This document shows positions 33,087 through 42,142 of a stretch of DNA of 64,000 nucleotides, piece after piece. The notes under the pieces were generated by a model that did no database searches, was not told the DNA's origin, and saw only the letters and a program-made list of their open reading frames with translations. The stretch is from Acidimicrobiales bacterium (GTDB lineage Bacteria > Actinomycetota > Acidimicrobiia > Acidimicrobiales > SZUA-35): NCBI GenBank assembly GCA_020630065.1, contig JAHDCC010000002.1:140092-204091 (forward strand), read 5' to 3'. The translations under genes were made by a program, and so were the position numbers. Position 1 is the first letter of the stretch; each line of letters begins with the position of its first letter.

Positions 33087-33860
33087 ATGAGCCAAACACC
33101 ACTTCTAGAAGTGTCAAAAGTAAACAAACGTTTCGGGCCAGTCCATGTTCTCCACGACGTCGATTTAAAGATGTACCCCGGAACTGTGACCGCCCTTATC
33201 GGGGATAATGGTGCAGGAAAATCGACGCTGGTCAAAAGTATTGCTGGCATCCACCCAATCGACTCCGGGACCATCACATTCGATGGTGAAGCGGTGACGA
33301 TCGACAATCCGAAGGACGCTTCCGCCCTCGGAATCGAAGTGGTGTATCAAGATCTAGCACTCTGCGAAAACCTCGACATCGTACAGAATCTTTTCTTAGG
33401 ACGCGAACTTACCGAACGCGGGTTGCTAGACGAAAAAACTATGGAGCAGCGAACTAGGGAAACGCTGGCAAGTCTTTCGGTGCGAACGATAAAGAGCGTT
33501 CGCCAACGGGTCTCGTCGCTGTCCGGCGGGCAGCGTCAGACAGTGGCGATAGCAAAAGCAGTGCTGTGGGATTCCAAAGTCGTCATCTTAGACGAACCCA
33601 CCGCCGCCCTTGGAGTCGCCCAAACCGAACAAGTAAACAAACTGGTTCGACGTTTGGCCGAAAAGGGTATAGCCGTCGGACTGATTAGCCACAACATGAA
33701 CGACGTTATCGCCGTGTCGGACCGTGTGGCCGTCATGTATTTAGGACGTATGGCCGCAGACATCGAAGTAACCGAAACAACGTCTAATGAACAACTCGTC
33801 GAACTGATCACTTCGGGACGGTCAGGCGACGTAGGGATACAAGAAGAGGTGAACCAATGA
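33087..33860 (+). CDS. xylG: D-xylose ABC transporter ATP-binding protein (single domain)
   Basis: A 257-residue ABC ATPase. Walker A is GDNGAGKST (about 37-45), the signature LSGGQRQTVAIAKAV, Walker B VVILDEPTAALG, and the H-loop has ISHNMND. It is half the length of the E. coli XylG, which has two ATPase domains; half-size forms are known in fructose/xylose systems of other bacteria, where they act as homodimers. It overlaps xylH by 4 bp. Confidence 0.92.
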   Translation: MSQTPLLEVSKVNKRFGPVHVLHDVDLKMYPGTVTALIGDNGAGKSTLVKSIAGIHPIDSGTITFDGEAVTIDNPKDASALGIEVVYQDLALCENLDIVQNLFLGRELTERGLLDEKTMEQRTRETLASLSVRTIKSVRQRVSSLSGGQRQTVAIAKAVLWDSKVVILDEPTAALGVAQTEQVNKLVRRLAEKGIAVGLISHNMNDVIAVSDRVAVMYLGRMAADIEVTETTSNEQLVELITSGRSGDVGIQEEVNQ

Positions 33861-35146
33861 ACGAAAACGCAACGCCCAACGACGCAGGTTTCGCACTGAC
33901 CGATTTCGCTCTTGACGGAGCAAAAGTCGACTTCAAGACTGCTATATCGGATCGGGTATCAGAACTTCGAGCCGGTGACCTCGGTTCGCTGCCAGCGATT
34001 CTGGCGATAGCCGTCCTCGTCACAATCTTCGGCTTGGTCAACCCTTCCAGTTTTTTAACCCTGTTGAACTTTGCAAACTTTTTAGAGCAAGCATCAGGTG
34101 TAATCGTCATAGCTATGGCAGTGTCTTTCACTCTGTTGCTGGGTGAAATCGACCTCGCTGCCGGATTCACTGCGGGTGTCTCAGCAGCCGTACTGGCAAC
34201 TCGACTGCAGGAATGGCCTTTGGTGCCATCGGTGCTTCTAGCTGCAACGGTAGCGGTCATCCTTGGTACCTTCACCGGCTACATGGTCGCCAAAGTAGGC
34301 ATACCTTCCTTTGTCGTCACTCTTGCCAACGTATTGTTGTTCCAGGGCATCTTGTTACTTCTGGTTCGCGACGGTGGAAGTGTTCGAATCTCAGATCCAT
34401 TGGTGAAAGGTCTGGTTGGGGGTACTCTCAGTCCGATTCTGTCCTGGCTGGTCTCATTGGTCGGCCTAGCCCTCTACGCCTATGTGATGATACGCAAACA
34501 GCGAAACTCCCACGGGGCGATTCCACGTTCGGTCGCCGCTATTAAAGTCGGAGCGGCGGCGGTGGCCCTCATCGTTGTCACCACGATGCTGAATACGAAT
34601 CGAGCATTTGGGCGAGCTCCAGAACCAATCCAAGGCCTACCCACCGTAGTCCCCATCATAGCGATCATCCTGTTCCTCCTGAACGTGTTGCTCACAAGAA
34701 CTAAATATGGACGCCATCTCTATGCTGTCGGCGGAAACCCTGAGGCTGCGAGACGAGCTGGCATTAACGTAGCTTCACTCCGGCTCTCAGCCTTCGCCAT
34801 CTGCGGTCTTCTGGCAGGTATCGGTGGAGCGTTCTTAGCATCACGGGTAAATTCGGTAGACCCCAATACCGGCGCCAACGACACGCTGCTTTTGGCTGTA
34901 GGAGCAGCGGTCATAGGCGGCACATCATTATTCGGGGGACAGGGCAGAATGCTCAATGCCGTCCTCGGTGGGTTCGTGCTCGCTCTCATCCCAAACGGCC
35001 TGACGCTCATCGGGAAACAGGTTTTACCCCTATGGGGTGAAATCGACTTTGGAAGTTCAGGTATCAAATTTATTTGCGCCGGCGCGGCGTTGCTAATTGC
35101 ATCGTCAGTCGACGCCTTAAGTCGAAGTCAAGGACAAGTGAGATAG
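33857..35146 (+). CDS. xylH: D-xylose ABC transporter permease
   Basis: A 429-residue membrane protein of the RbsC/XylH family, longer than RbsC because of an extra central loop near residues 205-250, as in XylH. Motifs include AVSFTLLLGEIDLAAGF (about 91-107) and TLLLAVGAAVIGGTSLFGG near the C-terminus. It has about 10-12 hydrophobic segments. Only 2 bp separate it from xylA. It forms the channel with two copies of XylG. Confidence 0.94.
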   Translation: MNENATPNDAGFALTDFALDGAKVDFKTAISDRVSELRAGDLGSLPAILAIAVLVTIFGLVNPSSFLTLLNFANFLEQASGVIVIAMAVSFTLLLGEIDLAAGFTAGVSAAVLATRLQEWPLVPSVLLAATVAVILGTFTGYMVAKVGIPSFVVTLANVLLFQGILLLLVRDGGSVRISDPLVKGLVGGTLSPILSWLVSLVGLALYAYVMIRKQRNSHGAIPRSVAAIKVGAAAVALIVVTTMLNTNRAFGRAPEPIQGLPTVVPIIAIILFLLNVLLTRTKYGRHLYAVGGNPEAARRAGINVASLRLSAFAICGLLAGIGGAFLASRVNSVDPNTGANDTLLLAVGAAVIGGTSLFGGQGRMLNAVLGGFVLALIPNGLTLIGKQVLPLWGEIDFGSSGIKFICAGAALLIASSVDALSRSQGQVR

Positions 35147-35148
35147 AT

Positions 35149-36477
35149 ATGAATGACTTTTTTTCTTCGGTTACCCAGCCGATTCCGTTTGAGGGCCCAG
35201 AATCCGAGAACCCGTTGGCGTTCCGTTGGTATGACGCCGATCGTTTGGTCGCTGGGAAACCTATGCGGGATCATCTTCGGTTCGCTGTTTGTTATTGGCA
35301 TAGCTTTGCCTGGGACGGGTTCGACATTTTTGGTCAGGGAACTCTAGATAGGCCATGGATTGGTTCTGGTGGTGACGCCATGGACGCAGCCAAAATGAAG
35401 ATGGCGGCTGCGTTTGAATTCTTCGAAAAACTAGGGACGCCGTTCTATTGCTTCCACGATGTCGACATAGCGCCGCCCGGCGACACCTTAGCCGAGACAG
35501 CTAGAAATCTCGACGAAATGGCGACACTAGCACTCAGCTACCAAGAGTCGACGGGTGTCGAGTTGCTTTGGGGCACCGCAAATCTGTTCTCCGAAAAAAA
35601 GTATATGGCTGGGGCTGCCACCAACCCGGACCCGGAAGTATTCGCTCACGCAGCTGGCCAGATATGCCACGCCCTCGAAACCACACATCGTCTCGGTGGA
35701 CACAACTATGTTATGTGGGGAGGTCGAGAAGGTTACGAAACTCTTTTAAACACCGACTATCAACAAGAGCGAGAACAGCTTGGACGGATGCTGGCATTGG
35801 TCGTTGAACATAAACACAAGATCGGTTTTGATGGGCCAATACTTTTAGAACCGAAACCGTTCGAGCCCACCAAACACCAGTACGACTTCGACGTCGCTGC
35901 CTGCGACGCGTTCTTGCAACGCTACGACTTAGTCGATGACGTGAAGCTCAACATCGAAGTTAACCACGCAACCCTTTCCGGCCACGACTTCGACCACGAG
36001 ATAGCGGCAGCGTTTGCGTCAAACCTGTTTGGCAGCATCGACGCCAATGCGGGCGATGACCGACTCGGATGGGATGTTGATCGATTTCCCGTTTCGGTGG
36101 AGCAGATGAGTCTTGGCATGTATCAAATCTTGCGTAACGGGGGCTTCACTACCGGTGGCCTGAACTTTGACTCTAAACTACGACGCCAATCGATCGACCG
36201 AGAAGACCTGTTCTACGGTCACATCGGTGGCATGGATGTCATGGCTAGAAGCCTATTGATCGCCGCTGAATTACTGGCTGATGGCGTGGTGGAGGATGTC
36301 CTCAAGAGCCGTTACCAGAGCTGGACTAACCCGCTTGGTCAGGGGATCCTTGGCGGCTCAGAAACGTTGGAATCACTTCGCCTGCATGCTTCTGAAAATG
36401 ACTACGTAGCCCCCGCTTCGGGCCAACAAGAACATCTTGAAAACGTTGTACGTCGATATATCGAACAGGTTCGTTAA
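35149..36477 (+). CDS. xylA: Xylose isomerase, class II
   Basis: A 442-residue enzyme that converts D-xylose to D-xylulose. It is full-length for the E. coli-type class II form (about 440 residues), with the N-terminal extension and segments NPLAFRWYDADR, LRFAVCYWHSF, FYCFHDVDIAPPG, LLWGTANLFSE, GGREGYETLLNTD, LEPKPFEPTKHQYDFD, KLNIEVNHATLSGHDF and GGFTTGGLNFDSK. The metal ligand residues lie in these blocks. The ATG at 35149 is preferred to a longer frame from 35074 that lies inside xylH. The shorter class I enzyme is the one usually described from Streptomyces and relatives. Confidence 0.96.
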   Translation: MNDFFSSVTQPIPFEGPESENPLAFRWYDADRLVAGKPMRDHLRFAVCYWHSFAWDGFDIFGQGTLDRPWIGSGGDAMDAAKMKMAAAFEFFEKLGTPFYCFHDVDIAPPGDTLAETARNLDEMATLALSYQESTGVELLWGTANLFSEKKYMAGAATNPDPEVFAHAAGQICHALETTHRLGGHNYVMWGGREGYETLLNTDYQQEREQLGRMLALVVEHKHKIGFDGPILLEPKPFEPTKHQYDFDVAACDAFLQRYDLVDDVKLNIEVNHATLSGHDFDHEIAAAFASNLFGSIDANAGDDRLGWDVDRFPVSVEQMSLGMYQILRNGGFTTGGLNFDSKLRRQSIDREDLFYGHIGGMDVMARSLLIAAELLADGVVEDVLKSRYQSWTNPLGQGILGGSETLESLRLHASENDYVAPASGQQEHLENVVRRYIEQVR

Positions 36478-37955
36478 TGGTGTTGGTGCTTGGAGTAGAT
36501 TCTTCAACTCAATCGACTAAAGTCCAGGTCCGCGACGTCGAGTCGGGCAAGATACTCGGATCGGGTTCGGCCTCCCATCCAGCGACAACACCTCCCGTGT
36601 CCGAACAGGACCCGAACTCATGGTGGGTTGCTCTGGCTGAAGCTGTTGCTCAACTCGACCCATCGCTGCGATCCGAGGTTGTTGCTATGGCCGTGGCCGG
36701 TCAACAACACGGCCTGGTTCTGATAGACGGTGACAACAAATCGGTTCGACCGGCAAAACTATGGAACGACACCACCTCAGCCCCAGACGCCGAACACCTG
36801 CTCGCTAGACTGGCGCCCGAGGTGTGGGCTAACAAATGTGGCAGTGTGCCTGGAGCCAGTTTTACCATCTCGAAGTTGGCATGGATTGTTCGATCCGAAC
36901 CGGAGACACTCAACCGGGTCGATAAAGTCATGCTTCCTCACGACTACTTGACATGGCGTTTAACAGGCCGGCATGTAACCGATCGAGGCGACGCGTCGGG
37001 TACCGGTTGGTTCGACCCCGTAGCCAACACCTATCGAACCGAACTATTAGGCTGTGTGGTCGACGATCCGTCGGCCTGGCTCAATCGACTCCCCGCCTTG
37101 GTCGATCACAACTCTGCAGTTGGAGAGCTGCGTTCACCAGCGGCCGCCGAGCTAGGCCTAAACAAATCGGTCCTAGTAGGGGTCGGCACCGGCGACAATA
37201 TGGCTGGTGCAATTGGGTTAGGTTTAGAACCCGGCGACGTGGCAATGTCACTTGGTACATCGGGAACCGTCTACTCCGTATCGGAGCGCCCGGTGAACGA
37301 TCCATCAGGTTTAGTAGCAGGCTTTGCTGACGCGAATGGTCTGTACCAACCGCTGGTCTGTACCTTAAACGCCACCCGTGTGACCGATAGTGTGGCACGA
37401 TGGTTAGGCACCGACGCCGTAGGTTTGGGGGATTTGGCGTTATCGGCAGAACCGGGTTCCGAAAGCCCCGTGCTGATCCCATTCTTCGATGGTGAACGAA
37501 CCCCGAACTTGCCGCACGCTTCCGGTGAAATGTTTGGTCTGCGGACTAACACATCACGCGAAGCGTTGGCGTTAGCGGCGCACGATGGAGTGCTGTGTGG
37601 ACTTCTAAATGGTTTGGACGCGCTGCGGTCAACGGGCGCCAAAGCCGACGGAAGGCTGAACCTGATCGGTGGGGGAGCCCGCTCGCTCGCATACCAACAA
37701 CGGTGCGCAGATCTACATGGCGACGTTATAAACGTTCCCCTCGACGACGAACTTGTTGCAGCTGGAAGTGCAGTGCAAGCAGCCAGCTTAGTTACCGGCC
37801 AATCAACCCTCGACATAGGTACTCGATGGAGACTTGGTGAAGGGCGAACGATTGAACCGACTTCTGAGGGATCTGTTTCGGGGGTTAGGGAAGCGTTTAA
37901 CGCCCGGGTTAGCCAAATACAGCAGGAGTTTGTCTCGAAAGGGCGACAAAGCTAG
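36477..37955 (+). CDS. xylB: Xylulokinase
   Basis: A 492-residue FGGY-family kinase that phosphorylates D-xylulose at position 5. It has the N-terminal LGVDSSTQSTKVQVRD phosphate-binding segment (about 5-20), the substrate-binding GQQHGLVLID segment with its DYLTWRLTG continuation, and the second-domain motifs GTGDNMAGAIGLG, MSLGTSGTVYS and LNLIGGGARS. Its ATG shares a base with the xylA stop. It completes the route from imported xylose to the pentose phosphate pathway. The weak hairpin GCCGG-GAT-CCGGC some 10 bp after the stop is the only terminator-like element before rpsO. Confidence 0.95.
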   Translation: MVLVLGVDSSTQSTKVQVRDVESGKILGSGSASHPATTPPVSEQDPNSWWVALAEAVAQLDPSLRSEVVAMAVAGQQHGLVLIDGDNKSVRPAKLWNDTTSAPDAEHLLARLAPEVWANKCGSVPGASFTISKLAWIVRSEPETLNRVDKVMLPHDYLTWRLTGRHVTDRGDASGTGWFDPVANTYRTELLGCVVDDPSAWLNRLPALVDHNSAVGELRSPAAAELGLNKSVLVGVGTGDNMAGAIGLGLEPGDVAMSLGTSGTVYSVSERPVNDPSGLVAGFADANGLYQPLVCTLNATRVTDSVARWLGTDAVGLGDLALSAEPGSESPVLIPFFDGERTPNLPHASGEMFGLRTNTSREALALAAHDGVLCGLLNGLDALRSTGAKADGRLNLIGGGARSLAYQQRCADLHGDVINVPLDDELVAAGSAVQAASLVTGQSTLDIGTRWRLGEGRTIEPTSEGSVSGVREAFNARVSQIQQEFVSKGRQS

Positions 37956-38069
37956 GTGTCTCGCCGGGATCCGGCTACCATGACTGGGCTGTCACGTTGG
38001 ATATATTCGGCGATGGCGGCTGGGCCTAAGGTCCCAACTCTGAACCACTATCAATAAGAGAGACCGATT

Positions 38070-38348
38070 ATGAGCAAGCCAGCAGCTAACCTCCCATCCA
38101 AGCAAGAAACGATCAAAAAATATGCTCGTTCTGAGGGAGATACCGGATCAACCGAGGTGCAAATCGCGCTTGCCACCGATCGGATCAATCACCTAACCGA
38201 GCATTTGAAGGTTCACAAAAAAGATCACCACAGCCGTCGTGGGCTGCTCATGCTGGTTGGACGTCGTCGTCGACTTCTCGACTATCTCGCCAAAATCGAC
38301 GTTGAACGCTATCGAGCTGTTATCGCTGAACTTGGTCTGCGACGCTAG
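38070..38348 (+). CDS. rpsO: 30S ribosomal protein S15
   Basis: A 92-residue S15. Recognisable segments are [39 protein letters not shown] and [17 protein letters not shown]15 binds the central domain of 16S rRNA early in 30S assembly. The upstream gap (37956-38069) holds a TATATT at 38002-38007 that might be a -10 element, but the -35 is unclear. pnp, the frequent partner downstream, is not present. Confidence 0.97.
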   Translation: MSKPAANLPSKQETIKKYARSEGDTGSTEVQIALATDRINHLTEHLKVHKKDHHSRRGLLMLVGRRRRLLDYLAKIDVERYRAVIAELGLRR

Positions 38349-38454
38349 TCGCTATCACCTAACTAAAATCTTTCGTAAAAAATACTCCTAATCGGCAGCT
38401 GGCTGTTTCATTATCATGTGAACTCGGCCACAGTTGAGGGTGGAGGTCGTATAG

Positions 38455-38739
38455 ATGTTCGGCAAAGAAGATGTATCGGCGTTAAGTAAAACCGAGCTAT
38501 TGAGCCGTATTCAAGGCGCTCGTAACTTGATAATCGGGTTATGGATTATTGGCGCGCTCAACTTGGTGATCGTCGGTGGACTGCTACTTCGTAAAACCGA
38601 AGGAGCGAATATGACGATGGGGATTGTGGTTGGCGTAGCGTCGATGGCGGCAGCCGTACACCTATCGAGACGACGCTCAGGTTTCCAGTTAGAACTAGAC
38701 CAGAGACAGGGCGCTACAGCTGGTGCAGAATCATCTTGA
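38455..38739 (+). CDS. Small hypothetical membrane protein, 94 residues
   Basis: I do not recognise it. There are two hydrophobic segments, at about 27-46 (LIIGLWIIGALNLVIVGGLL) and 55-69, with a short polar loop between them and a basic SRRRSGF after the second. The N-terminal helix (KTELLSRIQGAR) and the Gln/Gly-rich tail are soluble. GGAGG lies 9 bp before the ATG, so translation is likely. It lies between rpsO and a sensor kinase, in the same direction, with about 100 bp on each side. Confidence 0.7.
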   Translation: MFGKEDVSALSKTELLSRIQGARNLIIGLWIIGALNLVIVGGLLLRKTEGANMTMGIVVGVASMAAAVHLSRRRSGFQLELDQRQGATAGAESS

Positions 38740-38839
38740 ACAAAGACGGCCGGCACTCTGCTGACCGTGACGACGATAGGAGCCGTGATCAGAACCTTCA
38801 AGTCTCAACGATGATCGACCGTAGCACTAATGTGGCGAT

Positions 38840-41230
38840 ATGGCAGAGAAACTAGACGCCAGAAGCGAGATTCCGGAAATATGGTTCCGGCCTGACGATG
38901 GGCGAAGTATCGCTCAATCTGTGGCGCGTTACCTCATATATCTCACTGTCTTGCTGCTCTTGACCGGGGTGCTAGGTCTCTACTATCTGTTTACTTGGAA
39001 TGAACAAGGCCAAAAGGAATTCGACGGTGTGCTCGCCAGTTCGATTGCATCGGTCGACCCCACTGAACGTCCCGAACTGCTGCGGCAAAGCCAACGAGAC
39101 GGGATCCTGATTGCCGCCGGAGACGAGATAGTTGTTCTCAGAGACGTCGATTCGCCAAGCAGTACCCGGTCATGGCACAATTCGATCTCGGCTGAAGTCG
39201 GCAGTCTCAAACAGGGTGTCCCTCGGCAATTCTCGACTAAGCGTAATGGTTCTGAATGGCTTCATAGTGCTGCACTAACCCCAAACGGCGATGTGTTAGT
39301 CGTCCATCGACCCGCACCAACCATCACGGGATATGTACAGCGACCGATGCTGGTGTTGATGGCGTGGCTTAGCTTGCTCGGTCTCGGCCTTTTTGTTGTG
39401 TGGTGGCGGTTTGGTCGCCGGGTAACTCGATCGTTGCAAGCATTGGCTCAAGCGTTCGACGATTTGGCAATCCGTGGTTCGCTGCGACCTTCATCACGGC
39501 AGCAAATCGAGTCGTTCTCTGGTGGCTCACGAGAACTCAAACTGCTGGGCCGGTCGTTGGAAGACCTCGACGCCGAGTTGGCGGTAACTATTCGCCGGTT
39601 CGAATCACTACTTACCACCGCCCAGACACTCGGTAAATCCCTCGATGTTCAAGAGGTTCTAGACACGACATTGGCTCTTCTGCACGAGTTGTTAGACGTT
39701 CCTCGCTCAGCGATCTTCCGAATGGATAGCAGAGGGAAAACGCTTTCCCTGATCGCAGCCTATGGGCACCATGCCGACTATCTACAAGACATGACAACCC
39801 GACAAATTGAACCGGACATGCCGTCAGCGAAGGCGATCAAACAAGGAAGGGTCGTCCAAGTCGCCGATGCTCAAAGTGTTTTTGTTCCAACGGCTCTACG
39901 GAATCGGGCCGCCCAGTACGGCTACCGAAGCGTGATGGCAATTCCATTTCCGGCGATGGGTGAAACCCCTGTAGTGCTCATCGTTCAAAAAGCCGAGTCA
40001 TATACGTATTCGTACAACGAGACCGAACTTATCCAAACGTTTGCTGCGCTATCGGCGACCGCGCTCAAAAACGCTCAACGGTTCGATTCGACCGACCGAA
40101 ACCTCGACAAACAAACTAGTCGCCTTCTGGCCATCGTCGAAAGCGTAGATGACGCCATCGTTGTCGTGTCCGACACTCAACAAGTTATTTACGCTAACCA
40201 GAAGATGCGATCGCTTTTGCCGACTGTCGGTAACTACAGCGAAGGGATGAGTTCGGATGACTTCTTCGAACAGCTCCTCGAGTCTTCCTCCGATTTGGTA
40301 GACGCGAACCGGACCCTAGAAGAGTTGAACAATAAACGTCCTTGGGTCGAACTTGTGTTGTTTGACCAGAACGGAGAAGAACACACGTTTCGAGTGCGAA
40401 GTTTCTCAGCCGTCGATCGGGAAGGCACGACGGTGGGGCATGGTCAGGTTTGGACCGACGTGACTGAGGATCGGGTTCTGGACCGGATGAAGTCTGGACT
40501 TTTAGCGACCGTTTCCCACGAATTTAGAACACCTTTAACCCTGATCAAAGGGTACGCAACGACGCTGTTGGCCGATGACGTCCAATGGGGTAAAGAAGAT
40601 CGATCGGAGTTCCTTCAAATGGTGACGTTCGAAGCTGACCGGTTAACCGAACTCGTGAAACGTTTGTTGGATATGCGAAGAATCGATGCGGGCCTTTTGG
40701 ACCTACAACTGCTCCCAGTTGAACTCGATGATGTGATCTCTTCCGCGATTGCAGGGACAGTGGGGTCGCCTTCGTCGGTTGATTGTCTGCCTCTGCCCGA
40801 CGTAGCCGTATTGTCTGATTCGCCGAGACTCGTGACTGCGTTAAGAAACATTATTGAGAATGCGCGTACTCACACCCAAGTCGGTACGTCGGTGACAGTC
40901 GGGGCAGAAAAAGGCCAAGGGTTCGTCACCATATGGATTCAAGACAGAGGTCCGGGCGTTCCACCAGAGTTCCGAAAACAGATCTTTGACAGCTTCTTCA
41001 GAACCGATTCGAATTTGAATTCGGAACGAAGCGGTATCGGGCTTGGCCTTGCCATTGCTCAAGGATTTATCGAAGCGCACGATGGCAAACTTTGGGTCGA
41101 AGACGGACCCGATAATGTCGGAAGCGTGTTTTATGTACAAATTCCGACAAGCCCTGTGGTATCGTCGGGCCAAATTACGGGGACGGTTCCTGCGGCAGAA
41201 GGACCGACCAAAGGGATAGAGCGACTATGA
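38840..41230 (+). CDS. Membrane sensor histidine kinase with GAF and PAS domains
   Basis: A 796-residue two-component sensor. Order of parts: membrane helix at about 31-53; extracytoplasmic domain of about 115 residues; second helix at about 170-192; HAMP-like linker; GAF domain at about 265-415 (VPRSAIFRMDSRGKTLSLIA); PAS domain at about 425-545 (AIVVVSDTQQVIYANQKM); HisKA with the phospho-acceptor His560 in TVSHEFRTPL; and HATPase with N-box IIENARTH, G1 DRGPGVP and GIGLGLAI. It is encoded 4 bp into its response regulator. It has both an outside and two inside sensor modules, so several stimuli may be integrated. The signal is unknown. Confidence 0.93.
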   Translation: MAEKLDARSEIPEIWFRPDDGRSIAQSVARYLIYLTVLLLLTGVLGLYYLFTWNEQGQKEFDGVLASSIASVDPTERPELLRQSQRDGILIAAGDEIVVLRDVDSPSSTRSWHNSISAEVGSLKQGVPRQFSTKRNGSEWLHSAALTPNGDVLVVHRPAPTITGYVQRPMLVLMAWLSLLGLGLFVVWWRFGRRVTRSLQALAQAFDDLAIRGSLRPSSRQQIESFSGGSRELKLLGRSLEDLDAELAVTIRRFESLLTTAQTLGKSLDVQEVLDTTLALLHELLDVPRSAIFRMDSRGKTLSLIAAYGHHADYLQDMTTRQIEPDMPSAKAIKQGRVVQVADAQSVFVPTALRNRAAQYGYRSVMAIPFPAMGETPVVLIVQKAESYTYSYNETELIQTFAALSATALKNAQRFDSTDRNLDKQTSRLLAIVESVDDAIVVVSDTQQVIYANQKMRSLLPTVGNYSEGMSSDDFFEQLLESSSDLVDANRTLEELNNKRPWVELVLFDQNGEEHTFRVRSFSAVDREGTTVGHGQVWTDVTEDRVLDRMKSGLLATVSHEFRTPLTLIKGYATTLLADDVQWGKEDRSEFLQMVTFEADRLTELVKRLLDMRRIDAGLLDLQLLPVELDDVISSAIAGTVGSPSSVDCLPLPDVAVLSDSPRLVTALRNIIENARTHTQVGTSVTVGAEKGQGFVTIWIQDRGPGVPPEFRKQIFDSFFRTDSNLNSERSGIGLGLAIAQGFIEAHDGKLWVEDGPDNVGSVFYVQIPTSPVVSSGQITGTVPAAEGPTKGIERL

Positions 41231-41910
41231 CCGACACGATTCTGATCGTAGATGACGAGACCCCAATGCGGTCGTTTGTGAAACGCAACCTTGAGGCTCG
41301 AAAGTACAACGTCTTAGAAGCCAAGAATGGCATTGAAGGTCTTGCCATGGTCCGTCACGATGACCCTGACTTGGTCATTCTTGACATTATGATGCCCCAT
41401 CTTGATGGGTACGAAATGTGTCGTCGGCTTAGACGCTTCTCCGATGTTCCCGTAATCGTGTTGACAGCGATGGTCGACGAAAACGAAATCGTAGCTGCGC
41501 TCGACTGTGGCGCCGACGACTGTTTGACCAAACCGTTCGGTGTAGGTGAACTCTTGGCGCGGGTTCGTTCTGTCCTCCGGCGATCACATCGCAAACTTAA
41601 CCAAAGCGAAGGCGAACGAATCACCTACCGTGACTTGGTCGTTGACTTATCGGCAAACCGGGCCTGGGTGCGAGACGAAGAGCTGGACTTGACTCGCACC
41701 GAATTCAGTGTGCTGCGCCTCTACGCCACGAACTTAGGTCGAACGCTTCCCCACAACCAGGTTTTGAGCACTGTCTGGGGTGAAGGGTATGAGGTCGAAA
41801 CCCACTATGTACGTATTTACGTGAGTCGACTTCGAAACAAGATTGAGACCGACGATACCGACCCGTATTTTAAGACCGAACGAGGCCTCGGATATCGGCT
41901 CGGAGACTAG
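41227..41910 (+). CDS. OmpR/PhoB family response regulator
   Basis: A 227-residue regulator. The receiver domain has acidic residues DDE at 9-11, the phosphorylated Asp53 (LVILDIMMPHLDG), Thr81-region LTAM and the lysine in LTKPFG. The C-terminal winged helix has the OmpR pattern: LDLTRTEFSVLRLYATN, then VETHYVRIYVSRLRNKI and GLGYRLGD. It is cotranscribed with the kinase (4-bp overlap). The liv binding-protein gene starts 232 bp downstream, same strand; a regulatory link is possible but unproven. Confidence 0.95.
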   Translation: MTDTILIVDDETPMRSFVKRNLEARKYNVLEAKNGIEGLAMVRHDDPDLVILDIMMPHLDGYEMCRRLRRFSDVPVIVLTAMVDENEIVAALDCGADDCLTKPFGVGELLARVRSVLRRSHRKLNQSEGERITYRDLVVDLSANRAWVRDEELDLTRTEFSVLRLYATNLGRTLPHNQVLSTVWGEGYEVETHYVRIYVSRLRNKIETDDTDPYFKTERGLGYRLGD

Positions 41911-42142
41911 TTCGTATGGCCCGCAGCAAGTAGGTAGAAGTCGTCCAAAACTGGCCTAATGTTGAGGATAGATGCCGGACATGTGGGTCCCCATCCCGGT
42001 ATTTCTGTTCTGTTTATGTTCTTGTAGATGTATGTAACCGGCGTTTACAGACGTAACAGAGGTCACGTTGTATCGTTTGGTTTCAAGGTCGGAATTCAGA
42101 TGGATTCAATCACGACCAGATACCAACAAGAGGGGGAAATAT

